Assembly: GCF_022758885.1 (NCBI RefSeq)
Contig: NZ_JALEBH010000002.1
Span: 372,001-436,000, forward strand
Direction of reading: 5' to 3'
Length of the DNA stretch: 64,000 nt
Source of the DNA: Sphingobium sp. BYY-5
GTDB taxonomy: Bacteria; Pseudomonadota; Alphaproteobacteria; Sphingomonadales; Sphingomonadaceae
Shown: piece after piece, positions 33,328 to 41,750 of the stretch
Layout: each line of letters opens with the position of its first letter
How positions within the stretch are numbered: the stretch's first letter is position 1
Translations under genes and position numbers: made by a program
The notes under the pieces: model-generated
The model's input: the letters and a program-made list of their open reading frames with translations, nothing else
The model's database searches: none
Told to the model about the DNA's origin: nothing

Positions 33328-33367
33328 AGAGCGGCCGAGCCGATGCAATCGGACCGCAAACCGCTCT
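33328..33367 (-). terminator. Nested hairpin at the end of the hydroxyproline epimerase gene
   Basis: AGAGCGG and CCGCTCT (33328-33334, 33361-33367) pair around an inner CCGAT-GCA-ATCGG hairpin. The outer arm overlaps the epimerase stop. It could act as a terminator for the leftward operon, but no T run is visible. Confidence 0.4.
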
Positions 33368-34364
33368 AAATCACCTGGAAACCGGCCCAGAAAGGATCGG
33401 CGCGGTCGATCCATATGGTGTTGAAGCCGGTCGCCACCGCCGACCCTTCGATCGACGGGACGATCGCGGGCTGGTCGCCCAGCATCACCGCCTGCTCGAC
33501 CCGGCCGATGAAGCGGCTGCAGATATAGCTTTCGTGGACGAAACGATCGCCCACCTTCAACCGGCCCGATGCCGCCAGATGCGCCAGCCGCGCAGAGGTG
33601 CCGGTGCCGCACGGACTGCGGTCGATCGCCTTATCCCCATAGAAGACGGCATTGCGGCCATCGGCACCATCGCTCTTGGGCCTGTCTGCCCACAGAATAT
33701 GGCTGACGCCGCGGATGGTGGGATCAAGCGGGTGGACCGGTTCATACTTCTCCCGCACCGCCGTGCGGATGCGACCACTCAGATCGATCAGCCGCGACGC
33801 CCCCATATCGTCCAGGCCGGTATAAGCGCCCTGCGGCTCGATGATCGCATAATAATTGCCGCCATAGGACACATCGATCGACAACGGGCCGATGCCCTCG
33901 ACATCCACCTCGATCCCCTTCGCCGCGACATAGGCCGGGACATTGGTGATGCGCACCGCCGTCACCTTCTGCCCTTCCGTCTCATAGGCGATGTCAATCA
34001 CACCCGCAGGCACCTCGACCTTCAACCGCCCCGGCGTTGCGGGCTGGATCAGGCCATGTTCCAGGCCGAAGGTGATGATACCGATCGTGCCATGACCGCA
34101 CATGGGCAGGCAGCCACTGGTTTCGATGAACAATATGCCGATGTCATTCTGCGGATCGACCGGCGGATAGAGGAAGCCGCCCGACATCATGTCATGCCCG
34201 CGCGGTTCGAAACAAAGCCCGGTGCGTATCCAGTCGAAACGCGCCAGGAAATCCTGCCGCCGTTCCGACATGGACGCGCCCTTCAGCAGCGGCGCCCCGC
34301 CCGTCACCAGGCGGACGGGGTTTCCGGCCGTGTGGCCGTCAATGCAGAAGAAGGTGTGACGCAT
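33366..34364 (-). CDS. 4-Hydroxyproline 2-epimerase (proline racemase family)
   Basis: The 332-residue protein is full length for the proline racemase family. Both catalytic cysteines are present, C89 in M-C-G-H-G-T and C252 in S-P-C-G-T-G-T-S-A, which indicates the epimerase rather than the trans-3-hydroxyproline dehydratase (which has a Ser/Thr in one position). It converts trans-4-hydroxy-L-proline to cis-4-hydroxy-D-proline, the first step of bacterial hydroxyproline catabolism, in the cytoplasm. It lies 11 nt downstream of the DapA-like deaminase gene in one operon led by a perfect copy of the GntR-type operator. Hydroxyproline occurs mainly in plant extensins, arabinogalactan proteins and animal collagen. 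Confidence 0.9.
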   Translation of the reverse strand: MRHTFFCIDGHTAGNPVRLVTGGAPLLKGASMSERRQDFLARFDWIRTGLCFEPRGHDMMSGGFLYPPVDPQNDIGILFIETSGCLPMCGHGTIGIITFGLEHGLIQPATPGRLKVEVPAGVIDIAYETEGQKVTAVRITNVPAYVAAKGIEVDVEGIGPLSIDVSYGGNYYAIIEPQGAYTGLDDMGASRLIDLSGRIRTAVREKYEPVHPLDPTIRGVSHILWADRPKSDGADGRNAVFYGDKAIDRSPCGTGTSARLAHLAASGRLKVGDRFVHESYICSRFIGRVEQAVMLGDQPAIVPSIEGSAVATGFNTIWIDRADPFWAGFQVI

Positions 34365-34375
34365 CGCCGCTCGTC

Positions 34376-35290
34376 TCAGGCCGCAGCCGCGACCGACAGG
34401 TCGGGACGGGTCGCCGCCGCCTTCTCCACCATGGCGATGACCTCGGCGCGACGCTCACCCTGCAACACCAGGCGCGGGGGCAGAACGCGCTCCGAACCAC
34501 GGCCCATCACCTGCTCGGCCAGTTTGATCGACTGGACCAGATCATGCTCGGCATCCAGATGCAGCAGTGGCATGAACCAGCGATAGATTTCCATCGCCTT
34601 GGCATGATCGCCGCGCTCGAAGGCGCAAACCAGTTCGACCGACTCCTTGGGGAAGGCGTTGGTCAGACCCGACACCCAACCCTGCGCGCCGAGATACAGC
34701 CCCTCCAGCGCCACGTCGTCCAGGCCGGCGAACAGCGTATAGCGATCCCCGAATGCGTTGCGAAAATCGGTGAAGCGACGCGTATCCGGCGCCGATTCCT
34801 TGACCGCGACGATATTCTTCACATCGACCAGCGCGCTCAGCACATCCTGGTCGATGACGGTGCGATAGGCTGGTGGGTTATTGTAGAGCATGATCGGCAG
34901 GCCGGTCTGGTCCGCAACACCCTTGAAATGGGCGACCAGTTCGTGCGGCTTGGTGACATACACCATCGGCGGCAGCAGCATCAGGCCATCCGCGCCAGCC
35001 TTTTCAGCCGCCTGAGCATAGCGGACGGCGCGGCGCGTATCAAACTCCGACACGCCGGTGATGACGGGAACGCGGCCCGCAACAACCTCCACGATCGCGG
35101 AAAGAACCGACACTTTCTCATCATATTCCAAGGAGTTGTTCTCGCCCACCGTACCCAGCGCAATGATACCGGTGACGCCATCCTTGATAAGATCGTCAAC
35201 GACGCGCTGCGTATCGGCGAGGTCGATCGACAGATCCGCACGCAGTTGCGTAGTGACCGCCGGGAACACGCCCTTCCAACCAATTGCCAT
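34376..35290 (-). CDS. DapA-family aldolase/deaminase, probably 1-pyrroline-4-hydroxy-2-carboxylate deaminase
   Basis: A 304-residue DHDPS-fold enzyme with Schiff-base K164 in V-A-V-K-E-S, Y136 in L-Y-N-N-P-P and the phosphate-loop-like G-T-V-G-E-N-N at 46-52. In hydroxyproline operons a DapA homologue deaminates 1-pyrroline-4-hydroxy-2-carboxylate to alpha-ketoglutarate semialdehyde; co-transcription with the epimerase supports that role. Other DapA-like functions (a keto-deoxy-acid aldolase) cannot be excluded by sequence. The start codon lies 34 nt from a perfect 18-base palindrome. The D-hydroxyproline dehydrogenase and the semialdehyde dehydrogenase needed to complete the route are not in the window. 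Confidence 0.82.
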   Translation of the reverse strand: MAIGWKGVFPAVTTQLRADLSIDLADTQRVVDDLIKDGVTGIIALGTVGENNSLEYDEKVSVLSAIVEVVAGRVPVITGVSEFDTRRAVRYAQAAEKAGADGLMLLPPMVYVTKPHELVAHFKGVADQTGLPIMLYNNPPAYRTVIDQDVLSALVDVKNIVAVKESAPDTRRFTDFRNAFGDRYTLFAGLDDVALEGLYLGAQGWVSGLTNAFPKESVELVCAFERGDHAKAMEIYRWFMPLLHLDAEHDLVQSIKLAEQVMGRGSERVLPPRLVLQGERRAEVIAMVEKAAATRPDLSVAAAA

Positions 35291-35321
35291 AGATGTTCAT
35301 CCTGCCTTTTCTGATAATCTA

Positions 35322-35339
35322 AATATCGTATACGATATT
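35322..35339. promoter_or_regulatory. GntR-type operator, site A (perfect)
   Basis: AATATCGTATACGATATT is a perfect 18-base palindrome upstream of the hydroxyproline operon. Its 14-base core TATCGTATACGATA recurs with 10-13 matches at 38257, 45157, 45358, 52144, 52311 and 62384, each before a gene of the presumed glycoprotein-utilisation set. Confidence 0.75.
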
Positions 35340-35428
35340 ACGTTAAAGGTTGCAACGGATTTTTTGCAGTGCGGCAATCCTATAGCGGTTTGGGTGTAGC
35401 AACGATCGGGATCGCCCCAAAAGAGAAA

Positions 35429-35454
35429 GGGCTGCGACGTCTCCGTCGCGGCCC
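35429..35454 (-). terminator. Terminator of the TonB receptor gene
   Basis: GGGCTGCGACG and CGTCGCGGCCC form an 11-base stem (one G-T pair) with a TCTC loop. On the minus strand it is followed by a T-rich tract, placing a terminator 25 nt after the receptor stop. Confidence 0.65.
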
Positions 35455-35479
35455 CTGGTCCTTCTTCCGTCCCGTCCGT

Positions 35480-38218
35480 TCAGAAGCGAAACCGGACGCT
35501 GGCTTGCGCTGTCCGTGCAAGGGTGCGAACGCCCAGCGGCAAGAGATTCTGGCTGCCATGGTAACGGAACACATCACTGCCCAGGAGGTTCGTCGCCTCC
35601 AACGACAGGGTCATGAACTTGACTGGCGTGTAGTTAACGGCAGCATCGAGCCGTTCCGTTGACGCATTATAGGGCGAATAGGTCGCATCCTGCGTACCGT
35701 CGCTGGTATCGAGCCAGATACCCATGCGATAGGACGAACGGTAGTTATAAGCGACGCGCGCGCTGAACTTCGTCGTGTCGTAGAACAAGGCCAGATTGGC
35801 GGTCCATTTCGAAGTGTTCGGGGAGTCAAACTCGCCCGGAAAACTTTCCTCATCATCATATTCGACCCGCGCCTTGAAGATGTGCGACGCATTCAGGCTG
35901 ACGCCGAAATTGCGAAGTGCGCCCGGTAGAAAGTCAAAGAAAGTCTGGAACGTGCCTTCGACACCCGTAAAGGTGCCGTCACCAACATTGCGTAACTGCT
36001 CGATATAACCGAAGGATGCATTATACTTGGCCAGGTCGATTCCATAGAGAGCCAATTGTGCAGCGTTAGCCTGCTCACGGCTGCTGAGCAGGAATCCCGT
36101 GGCCTTCTTGTGATAACCAGCGAGTGAAATCTGCCCTCCGCGCCCGAAATAATATTCGGCGCTGATGTCGAAGGCTTGCTCACGCTGGGCTTTCAGGTCC
36201 GGATTGCCCGCATAGACGACCGGCGGATTGGCGCGCGTCTCGGCATAATAGAAGGGACGCGAATCAAAGAAACTGGGGCGCTGGACGTTCGTGCTGTAGG
36301 CAAGGCGAAGCTGCATTTTCGGCGTGAAGTGGATGATCGCCGAAGCGCTGGGCAGGACATCATAATAATTGCCGTGACCCGGCGATGCCTGGACAATGTC
36401 CTGATAGCCGTTGGTCACGTCACCCGGACGGTAGTTGAAGCTTTGCGAATTGCCCCATGTATTGGTGTAACGCACGCCGGCCAAACCATCGACGGGAATG
36501 CTACCCAGCTTAAAGCCCCAGTTGAGTTGGGCGTAGGCTGCGAAATTCTTCTCGTTGGACTCGAAGGTTTGGCCACGGTCGCTCGGCGGATAGACGCTCG
36601 AAAACCGCTCGGTGTTGGCGGGATCATATTGCTGGATGAAGGCGCGAATATCGTCAATATTCGAAAGTACCACCGATCCGGGGATGCGATACCATTGGGT
36701 GGTGGCACCGCCAATGTCAGGACCGACCAGCGACGCGCTGTCATAGCCGGGGAATAGGCTCAGCGGCGCATAAGTCCCGTTCACACGTGGAAAGCCGTCC
36801 CGATAGCCATAATAGCGGCTGGTGCGGCGCTGATTGTAACGTCCGCCGACCTGCAGGCTGCGCAGGAAGGATTCGTCGCTAAGCCGCAGGGTCAGGTCGG
36901 CCTGGCTGGCGAATTCCTTGTTCTTCGATCCGCCACGATTGTCCTGGAAGCGGTCTATCCCATAACTCGACAGGTCGGAAAGATCGACGCCGTTGAAGGT
37001 GATCGACGGCGCACCCTTGCTGTACAGGTCCGAAGCGAAATCGACTGTGGCCGAGTTCAGGTTCGTCGGGCGCAAAATGGTCTCGACGAAATAATTGCCT
37101 TCATTCGACCAGTTATACTGCGCACTGACGTTAAGTTGCACGCGATCATTATGCCAATGTGCTTCGAGGTTGCTGGTGTAGAGGTTCGAGTGGATTGAAT
37201 TATATTGGGAATCTATGCCCGCCGGAATACCGTTCGGATTGCTGATCGTCAACGACTTCACCGTCCGGCCGTCAGGCATGAGCACGATGTCACTATAGTT
37301 GGTGGCGAACGGCATATCTTGGACGTAGAGGCGTTCGACCGAGCGCTTTTCGCGCGATCCCAGATAGCCGCCTTCCAGCACAAAATCGAGATTGTCGCTC
37401 GCCCGCCACTGCAACACGGCATTGATGGAGGGGCGCTTCACATTGCCCTGCTCAATGCCGTATTGCGCTCGATACGGGATCACCACGGTCGAGCCATCGA
37501 TGTTGGTCTTGAAAGGCGATTCACTCTCGATATAGTTTTCGCGATAATTGTTTCTGGTCAGCGAAGCGTTCACCAGGAAACCGATTTCACCGATGCCGGT
37601 ATCGAAGCGGTTCGCCACCAGAAGGCTGCCATAGGGGCTGACTTTCTCGGAGATGTCGTCATAGGAGCCGCGAAGGCTGCCCGCGACAGTCCAGCCCTTC
37701 TTGAGATCGAACGGCCGGCGCAATTCGACATTGACGGTACCGGCGATGCCGCCCTCGACCTGATCGGCCGAACGGGTCTTGTAGATGTCCACCGATTTGA
37801 GCAGTTCAGCCGGAATATCCGCGAGATTGAGCGAACGGCCATCACCAAGGTTGGTATTGTTGCCGTTGACCGTGGTCTGCACCTGGGCAAGGCCGCGAAT
37901 TGTCACGCTTTGCCCCTGACCGCGCGCGCGGTCGATCTGCACACCGGTCACGCGCGCCAGCGCTTCAGGAACGTTATTGTCCGGCAATTTACCGGCATCT
38001 TCCGCGACAATCGAGTCGACGATCTGCTTGCTGTTCCGCTTTTTGGTGGATGCAGCCTCGACGCTGCCGCGGACGCCGGTGACGATGATGTCTGCCTTGG
38101 TGGTATCCTTGGAGTCCGAGGAATTGGGCGCATTCTGCGCCATTGCCATGGCGGAAACGGACGCAAATGCAAGGACGGACAAAGCCGCCGACATGTTGAA
38201 AATCGTACGTGACTTCAT
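35480..38218 (-). CDS. TonB-dependent receptor of the hydroxyproline-glycoprotein regulon
   Basis: A 912-residue outer-membrane receptor with a signal peptide (M-K-S-R-T start, cleavage after M-A-M-A-Q). The plug opens with D-I-I-V-T-G-V-R-G-S and carries the D-S-I-V-A-E-D-A-G-K-L-P-D-N-N-V-P-E-A-L block of the Xanthomonas/Caulobacter polymer-receptor group. The barrel ends in A-Q-A-S-V-R-F-R-F. GntR site B is 39 nt upstream of the start. Placed between hydroxyproline catabolic genes and the GH127 operon, it probably imports glycopeptides or arabino-oligosaccharides released outside. Monocistronic, with its own terminator. Confidence 0.9.
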   Translation of the reverse strand: MKSRTIFNMSAALSVLAFASVSAMAMAQNAPNSSDSKDTTKADIIVTGVRGSVEAASTKKRNSKQIVDSIVAEDAGKLPDNNVPEALARVTGVQIDRARGQGQSVTIRGLAQVQTTVNGNNTNLGDGRSLNLADIPAELLKSVDIYKTRSADQVEGGIAGTVNVELRRPFDLKKGWTVAGSLRGSYDDISEKVSPYGSLLVANRFDTGIGEIGFLVNASLTRNNYRENYIESESPFKTNIDGSTVVIPYRAQYGIEQGNVKRPSINAVLQWRASDNLDFVLEGGYLGSREKRSVERLYVQDMPFATNYSDIVLMPDGRTVKSLTISNPNGIPAGIDSQYNSIHSNLYTSNLEAHWHNDRVQLNVSAQYNWSNEGNYFVETILRPTNLNSATVDFASDLYSKGAPSITFNGVDLSDLSSYGIDRFQDNRGGSKNKEFASQADLTLRLSDESFLRSLQVGGRYNQRRTSRYYGYRDGFPRVNGTYAPLSLFPGYDSASLVGPDIGGATTQWYRIPGSVVLSNIDDIRAFIQQYDPANTERFSSVYPPSDRGQTFESNEKNFAAYAQLNWGFKLGSIPVDGLAGVRYTNTWGNSQSFNYRPGDVTNGYQDIVQASPGHGNYYDVLPSASAIIHFTPKMQLRLAYSTNVQRPSFFDSRPFYYAETRANPPVVYAGNPDLKAQREQAFDISAEYYFGRGGQISLAGYHKKATGFLLSSREQANAAQLALYGIDLAKYNASFGYIEQLRNVGDGTFTGVEGTFQTFFDFLPGALRNFGVSLNASHIFKARVEYDDEESFPGEFDSPNTSKWTANLALFYDTTKFSARVAYNYRSSYRMGIWLDTSDGTQDATYSPYNASTERLDAAVNYTPVKFMTLSLEATNLLGSDVFRYHGSQNLLPLGVRTLARTAQASVRFRF

Positions 38219-38256
38219 CCCTTTTCCCCTTTTATCAGACTTAACGCCTTACTTTA

Positions 38257-38270
38257 TATCGTATACCAAC
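38257..38270. promoter_or_regulatory. GntR-type operator, site B
   Basis: TATCGTATACCAAC keeps the complete left half-site of the 14-base core (11 of 14 matches to site A) and lies 39 nt upstream of the TonB receptor start. Confidence 0.6.
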
Positions 38271-38367
38271 TACATTATTTTGTCGGAGTCAAGAAAATTG
38301 CAAGCTGCCGGCAACAAAGCCGCAAAGGTGCAAAATCACCCGCCCAAGTCACAGAAAATCAAAGAAA

Positions 38368-38398
38368 AAGGGGAATGCGGCTCATCCGCATTCCCCTT
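38368..38398 (-). terminator. Terminator of the GH127-GH43 operon
   Basis: AAGGGGAATGCGG and CCGCATTCCCCTT form a perfect 13-base stem with a CTCAT loop. Read on the minus strand it is followed by TTTTCTTT, a typical intrinsic terminator 30 nt after the GH43 stop. Confidence 0.8.
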
Positions 38399-38428
38399 GT
38401 CGTGGAACTGTCCGTTTTGCTGTACGGT

Positions 38429-39988
38429 TCAACCGCAGGCGGGCGCCGGTCCTTCATCCCCTTTGCGCGTAATCGGCGGCGCAGCCTTGGGTGCCAGCAC
38501 CGCCCATTCCTGGACGGCAAGGCCGGCGTGGCTCTTGCCGTCACCCGACGCCGTCATGACCGCCCGCAGGCAACGGGTGCGGATCGGCGGGAAAGCAACC
38601 GCCTGGAACATGCCAGGCGTGGTGCCGTAAACGCCATGGCCCGGCACGGCTTCCCACCCCTGGTTCCAATATTCCAGATGCCAGGCGGCCGGCGGCGCCA
38701 CGCCGATGCCCGATCCGGCCGGCTGGTCGTTCCAGAACCAGATGCGCGATCCGTTGATCGTGACCGGCTTGTCCCAGCGATATTCGATCCATTGGCTGGG
38801 CGGATTGTTTGCGGTCCAGCTTCCCCACATATCGGGCGGCAAGGGTGCAGCCTTGGTGATGCCGTCATTCAGCGCCTTGATCCAGAACTGGACCGGCACC
38901 GGATCGTTGGAGGCGTTCGCAGAGGCCGCGCGCGCGATGTTGCGGGTAGGCGGCAACGGCGGCTGGGGCCGCAGCGTCGGCACAACCGTGCGGATACGCG
39001 CAGGCGTGACGCTGTCATCCCATTCCATCCGGTCGATTGCCACACTGCGGCGGAAATGCCCCCCGCCCTTCGCATCGGCGGTGTGATAGGCCAGATACCA
39101 TTGCCCCTTATAGTCGACCGCGCCCGGATGGGATGTGGTCGAGGATACCGGTTTCAGCACGACCCCGCGATAGGTCCACGGTCCCATCGGCGAGGACGCG
39201 GTGCCATAGGCGATACAGGCATGATAGACCGCCTGGGTGCAGTCGGAGGTCGGACCGGCGTTGTTGCCGGCATAGAGCATATAATAGACGCCCTTGCGCT
39301 TCATGATCCAGGGCGCCTCGAAGAAGCCGGTCAGCCCTTCGATCGCCTGTTCCGCTCCCTTGGGCGTCACCATGTCGCGGTCCAGCTCAATACCACGCAA
39401 TTGGCCGAACGTACCCCAATAGATATAGGCGCGGCCATCATCGTCGATGAGGATGGTCGGGTCGATATTCTGGATATCGTTCTTCACCGGCACTCGTTGG
39501 GAGATGATTGGTCCCGACGGATGCGCATCGCGCCACGGCCCGATCGGACTGTCCGCCACCGCCACGCCGATGGCGAAACGGTCCTTGGCGTCACTGTTCT
39601 TTTCCAGCACCGGCGCGTAGAAATAGTAACGCTTGTCCGGCCCCTGCACGATCTGCCCGGCATAGGCGCGCGCCTCCTCCGCCCAGGCGAAGACATTTTC
39701 GGGCCGGGCGATGTTCGGATAATGGGTCCACCTGCCCGCCACCGGATCGTCGGTCTTGAGCAACTGCCATTCGCCCATGATGAAATCATTGACGTCGGGC
39801 GGCGCCTGGTCGCGGCCCGCCAATATCCACAATGCGCCATCGGCGACGAAGGGCGCAGGGTCCGTCGAATAATAGTCGCCATCCGCCAGGATGGGATTGC
39901 CCGGCACGCTGATCTGGCGCGGCTCTTCCGCGCGGGCCGAACCGGCCACCATCGCCAGCGCAAGGCCGACGAGCAGTCTATTCCTCAT
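38429..39988 (-). CDS. Secreted GH43 family glycosidase with C-terminal sugar-binding-like domain
   Basis: The 519-residue protein has a signal peptide (M-R-N-R start, cleavage after G-S-A-R-A). The GH43 five-bladed propeller shows the expected acidic triad: general base D43 (T-D-P-A-P-F), D176 (I-D-P-T-I-L) and general acid E224 (F-E-A-P-W). Residues from about 340 resemble a discoidin/F5-8C-type beta-sandwich (W-I-E-Y-R-W, then R-I-W-F-W-N-D). GH43 enzymes attack arabinan, xylan side chains or arabinogalactan; specificity is open. The ATG lies inside the end of the DUF885 peptidase gene (11-nt overlap), making it the last gene of a four-gene coupled operon. The frame to 40012 gives no better start. 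Confidence 0.85.
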   Translation of the reverse strand: MRNRLLVGLALAMVAGSARAEEPRQISVPGNPILADGDYYSTDPAPFVADGALWILAGRDQAPPDVNDFIMGEWQLLKTDDPVAGRWTHYPNIARPENVFAWAEEARAYAGQIVQGPDKRYYFYAPVLEKNSDAKDRFAIGVAVADSPIGPWRDAHPSGPIISQRVPVKNDIQNIDPTILIDDDGRAYIYWGTFGQLRGIELDRDMVTPKGAEQAIEGLTGFFEAPWIMKRKGVYYMLYAGNNAGPTSDCTQAVYHACIAYGTASSPMGPWTYRGVVLKPVSSTTSHPGAVDYKGQWYLAYHTADAKGGGHFRRSVAIDRMEWDDSVTPARIRTVVPTLRPQPPLPPTRNIARAASANASNDPVPVQFWIKALNDGITKAAPLPPDMWGSWTANNPPSQWIEYRWDKPVTINGSRIWFWNDQPAGSGIGVAPPAAWHLEYWNQGWEAVPGHGVYGTTPGMFQAVAFPPIRTRCLRAVMTASGDGKSHAGLAVQEWAVLAPKAAPPITRKGDEGPAPACG

Positions 39989-41750
39989 CGGGATACGGCC
40001 CCTTGCCGCCATCGGCGATCAACTGGTCTACGCGCTGGTCAATCACCGGCAACGGCACCGCGCCCAACGCCAGCACCGCGTCATGGAAGGTGCGGATGTT
40101 GAACTTCGGCCCCAGTGCCTTTTCCGCCTTCTGCCGCGCGCCGACAAAGGCCAGTTCGCCCATATAATAGGACAACGCCTGCCCCGGCCAGGCGATATAG
40201 CGATCGACCTCCGTCTCGATCTCATGATCGGACAGGGCCGTATTGTCGTGCAGATAATCCTGCGCCTGTTTGCGGGTCCAGCCCATCGCGTGAATGCCCG
40301 TATCGACCACCAGCCGCGACGCGCGCCACGCCTGATAGCTCAGCATCCCGAACCGGTCATAGGGCGTTTCATACATGCCCATATCCTCGCCCAGCGCCTC
40401 GCAATAGAGCGCCCAGCCTTCGCCATAGGCGGAGAGGTAAGTATCGCGGCGGAAGGCGGGCAAGGCCTTGTTTTCGGCCGCCAGCGGCATCTGCATCGCA
40501 TGGCCCGGCGCGCTTTCATGCAGGGTCAGCGCGACCTGTGAGTAGAAGGGACGCGAGGGCAGGTTATAGGTGTTGACCAGATAGATGCCCGGCCCGCCAC
40601 GCCCGCCGGTGTAGAAGGGGGCGATATCGTCCGGCACCGGCTTGATCGCGAAACGCATACGCGGCATTCGGCCGAAATATTGCGAAGCCTTCCCGTCGAA
40701 GGTCTTGGCGATCCAGGCGGCCCGGTTGAGCAGTTCCTGCGGCGTCTTGGCATAGAATTGCGGATCGGTGCGCAGGAAGGTGAGGAAGGCCGGAAGGTCG
40801 CCCTTGAAACCCACCTGTTGCATCACCTCACCCATCTGGGCGCGGATGCGCGCCATTTCGGCAAGGCCGATCTCGTGGATCTCCGCCGGGCTTTTGTCGA
40901 GGGTGACGAACTCGCGGATCTTGGACTGATAATAGGCCTTGCCGTCGGGCAGCTTGTAGGCGGCCAGATCCTTGCGCGCGCCGGGAATATACTCCCGCCG
41001 CAGGAAGGTCAGCAGCGTCTGGTGCGCGGGCACCACCGCCTGCGTGATCGCGGCCTGCGCCTCGGCCTTCAGCTTGGCCTGCACATCGGCGGGGATGGTC
41101 GCGGGTAGCGTTTTGAACGGCGCGTAGAAAGGCGACTCCTCGACGCTCTTCGCATCAACCACCTGCGCGACACCAATGTCGCGGCCCTGGAGCGTGATCT
41201 GCGCGGGCGTGAAACCGCGCTTGAGGCCCGCGCGCATATTGGCGATCTGCTGGTCATAATAGCGCGGAATGTCACGCAGCATGGCGATATAGCGCCGCGC
41301 GCCCGCCTCGTCGCGCAGCGGATCACGCGCCCAGCCCGCCAGTTCGCCCCAGAAGCTGGTGTCGGCGTTGAGCGGCTTTTCATAATCGCGATAACGCTGC
41401 TCGGCGAGGAGCGCGTCAATCTGTCCTTTATAGACGGCGAAATTGACGGCTTGTGCCTGCGTCAATTGATCGACTTTGATCGCGGCAAGCTGCTTTTCAA
41501 CCTGCTCCCAGCGAGCGAGCCGCGCCGCCTGCGCCTGCGGGCCAACATCGGGCAGGAACAGCCCCTGATCCTTGGGACCATCCTCGCTGGGACCGAACTG
41601 CTTCTGCCGCCAGTCATATTCCGCCGTATAGATCGCCTCGAACGCCTGGTCGGCGGATAGGGCCGTAGGCTGGGCCTGGGCGGACGGCGCCGTCAGGCTG
41701 AAGAATGCAGCCCCGGCAAGCAACCAGGTCCGGCCGCCAAAGATCGTCAC
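39978..41750 (-). CDS. DUF885 family zinc-peptidase-like protein, exported
   Basis: A 590-residue DUF885 protein. It has a signal peptide (cleavage near A-Q-A-Q), a helical body and the metallopeptidase-like H-E-S-A-P-G-H at 411-417, followed by E-G-W-A-L-Y-C-E, the pattern of thermolysin-like gluzincins in this family. Some relatives are annotated as dipeptidases or carboxypeptidases, but physiological substrates are mostly unknown. The start is GTG 41750, overlapping the previous gene's stop as GTGA; the frame to 41807 is unsupported. A peptidase embedded between glycosidases fits digestion of a glycoprotein backbone. Preference for hydroxyproline-containing peptides is my inference. Confidence 0.8.
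   Translation of the reverse strand: MTIFGGRTWLLAGAAFFSLTAPSAQAQPTALSADQAFEAIYTAEYDWRQKQFGPSEDGPKDQGLFLPDVGPQAQAARLARWEQVEKQLAAIKVDQLTQAQAVNFAVYKGQIDALLAEQRYRDYEKPLNADTSFWGELAGWARDPLRDEAGARRYIAMLRDIPRYYDQQIANMRAGLKRGFTPAQITLQGRDIGVAQVVDAKSVEESPFYAPFKTLPATIPADVQAKLKAEAQAAITQAVVPAHQTLLTFLRREYIPGARKDLAAYKLPDGKAYYQSKIREFVTLDKSPAEIHEIGLAEMARIRAQMGEVMQQVGFKGDLPAFLTFLRTDPQFYAKTPQELLNRAAWIAKTFDGKASQYFGRMPRMRFAIKPVPDDIAPFYTGGRGGPGIYLVNTYNLPSRPFYSQVALTLHESAPGHAMQMPLAAENKALPAFRRDTYLSAYGEGWALYCEALGEDMGMYETPYDRFGMLSYQAWRASRLVVDTGIHAMGWTRKQAQDYLHDNTALSDHEIETEVDRYIAWPGQALSYYMGELAFVGARQKAEKALGPKFNIRTFHDAVLALGAVPLPVIDQRVDQLIADGGKGPYPDEE

Noticed and set aside
33366..34364. Alternative call: trans-3-hydroxy-L-proline dehydratase
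   Set aside because: That enzyme has Ser/Thr at one catalytic position; here both positions are Cys (C89 and C252), indicating the epimerase.
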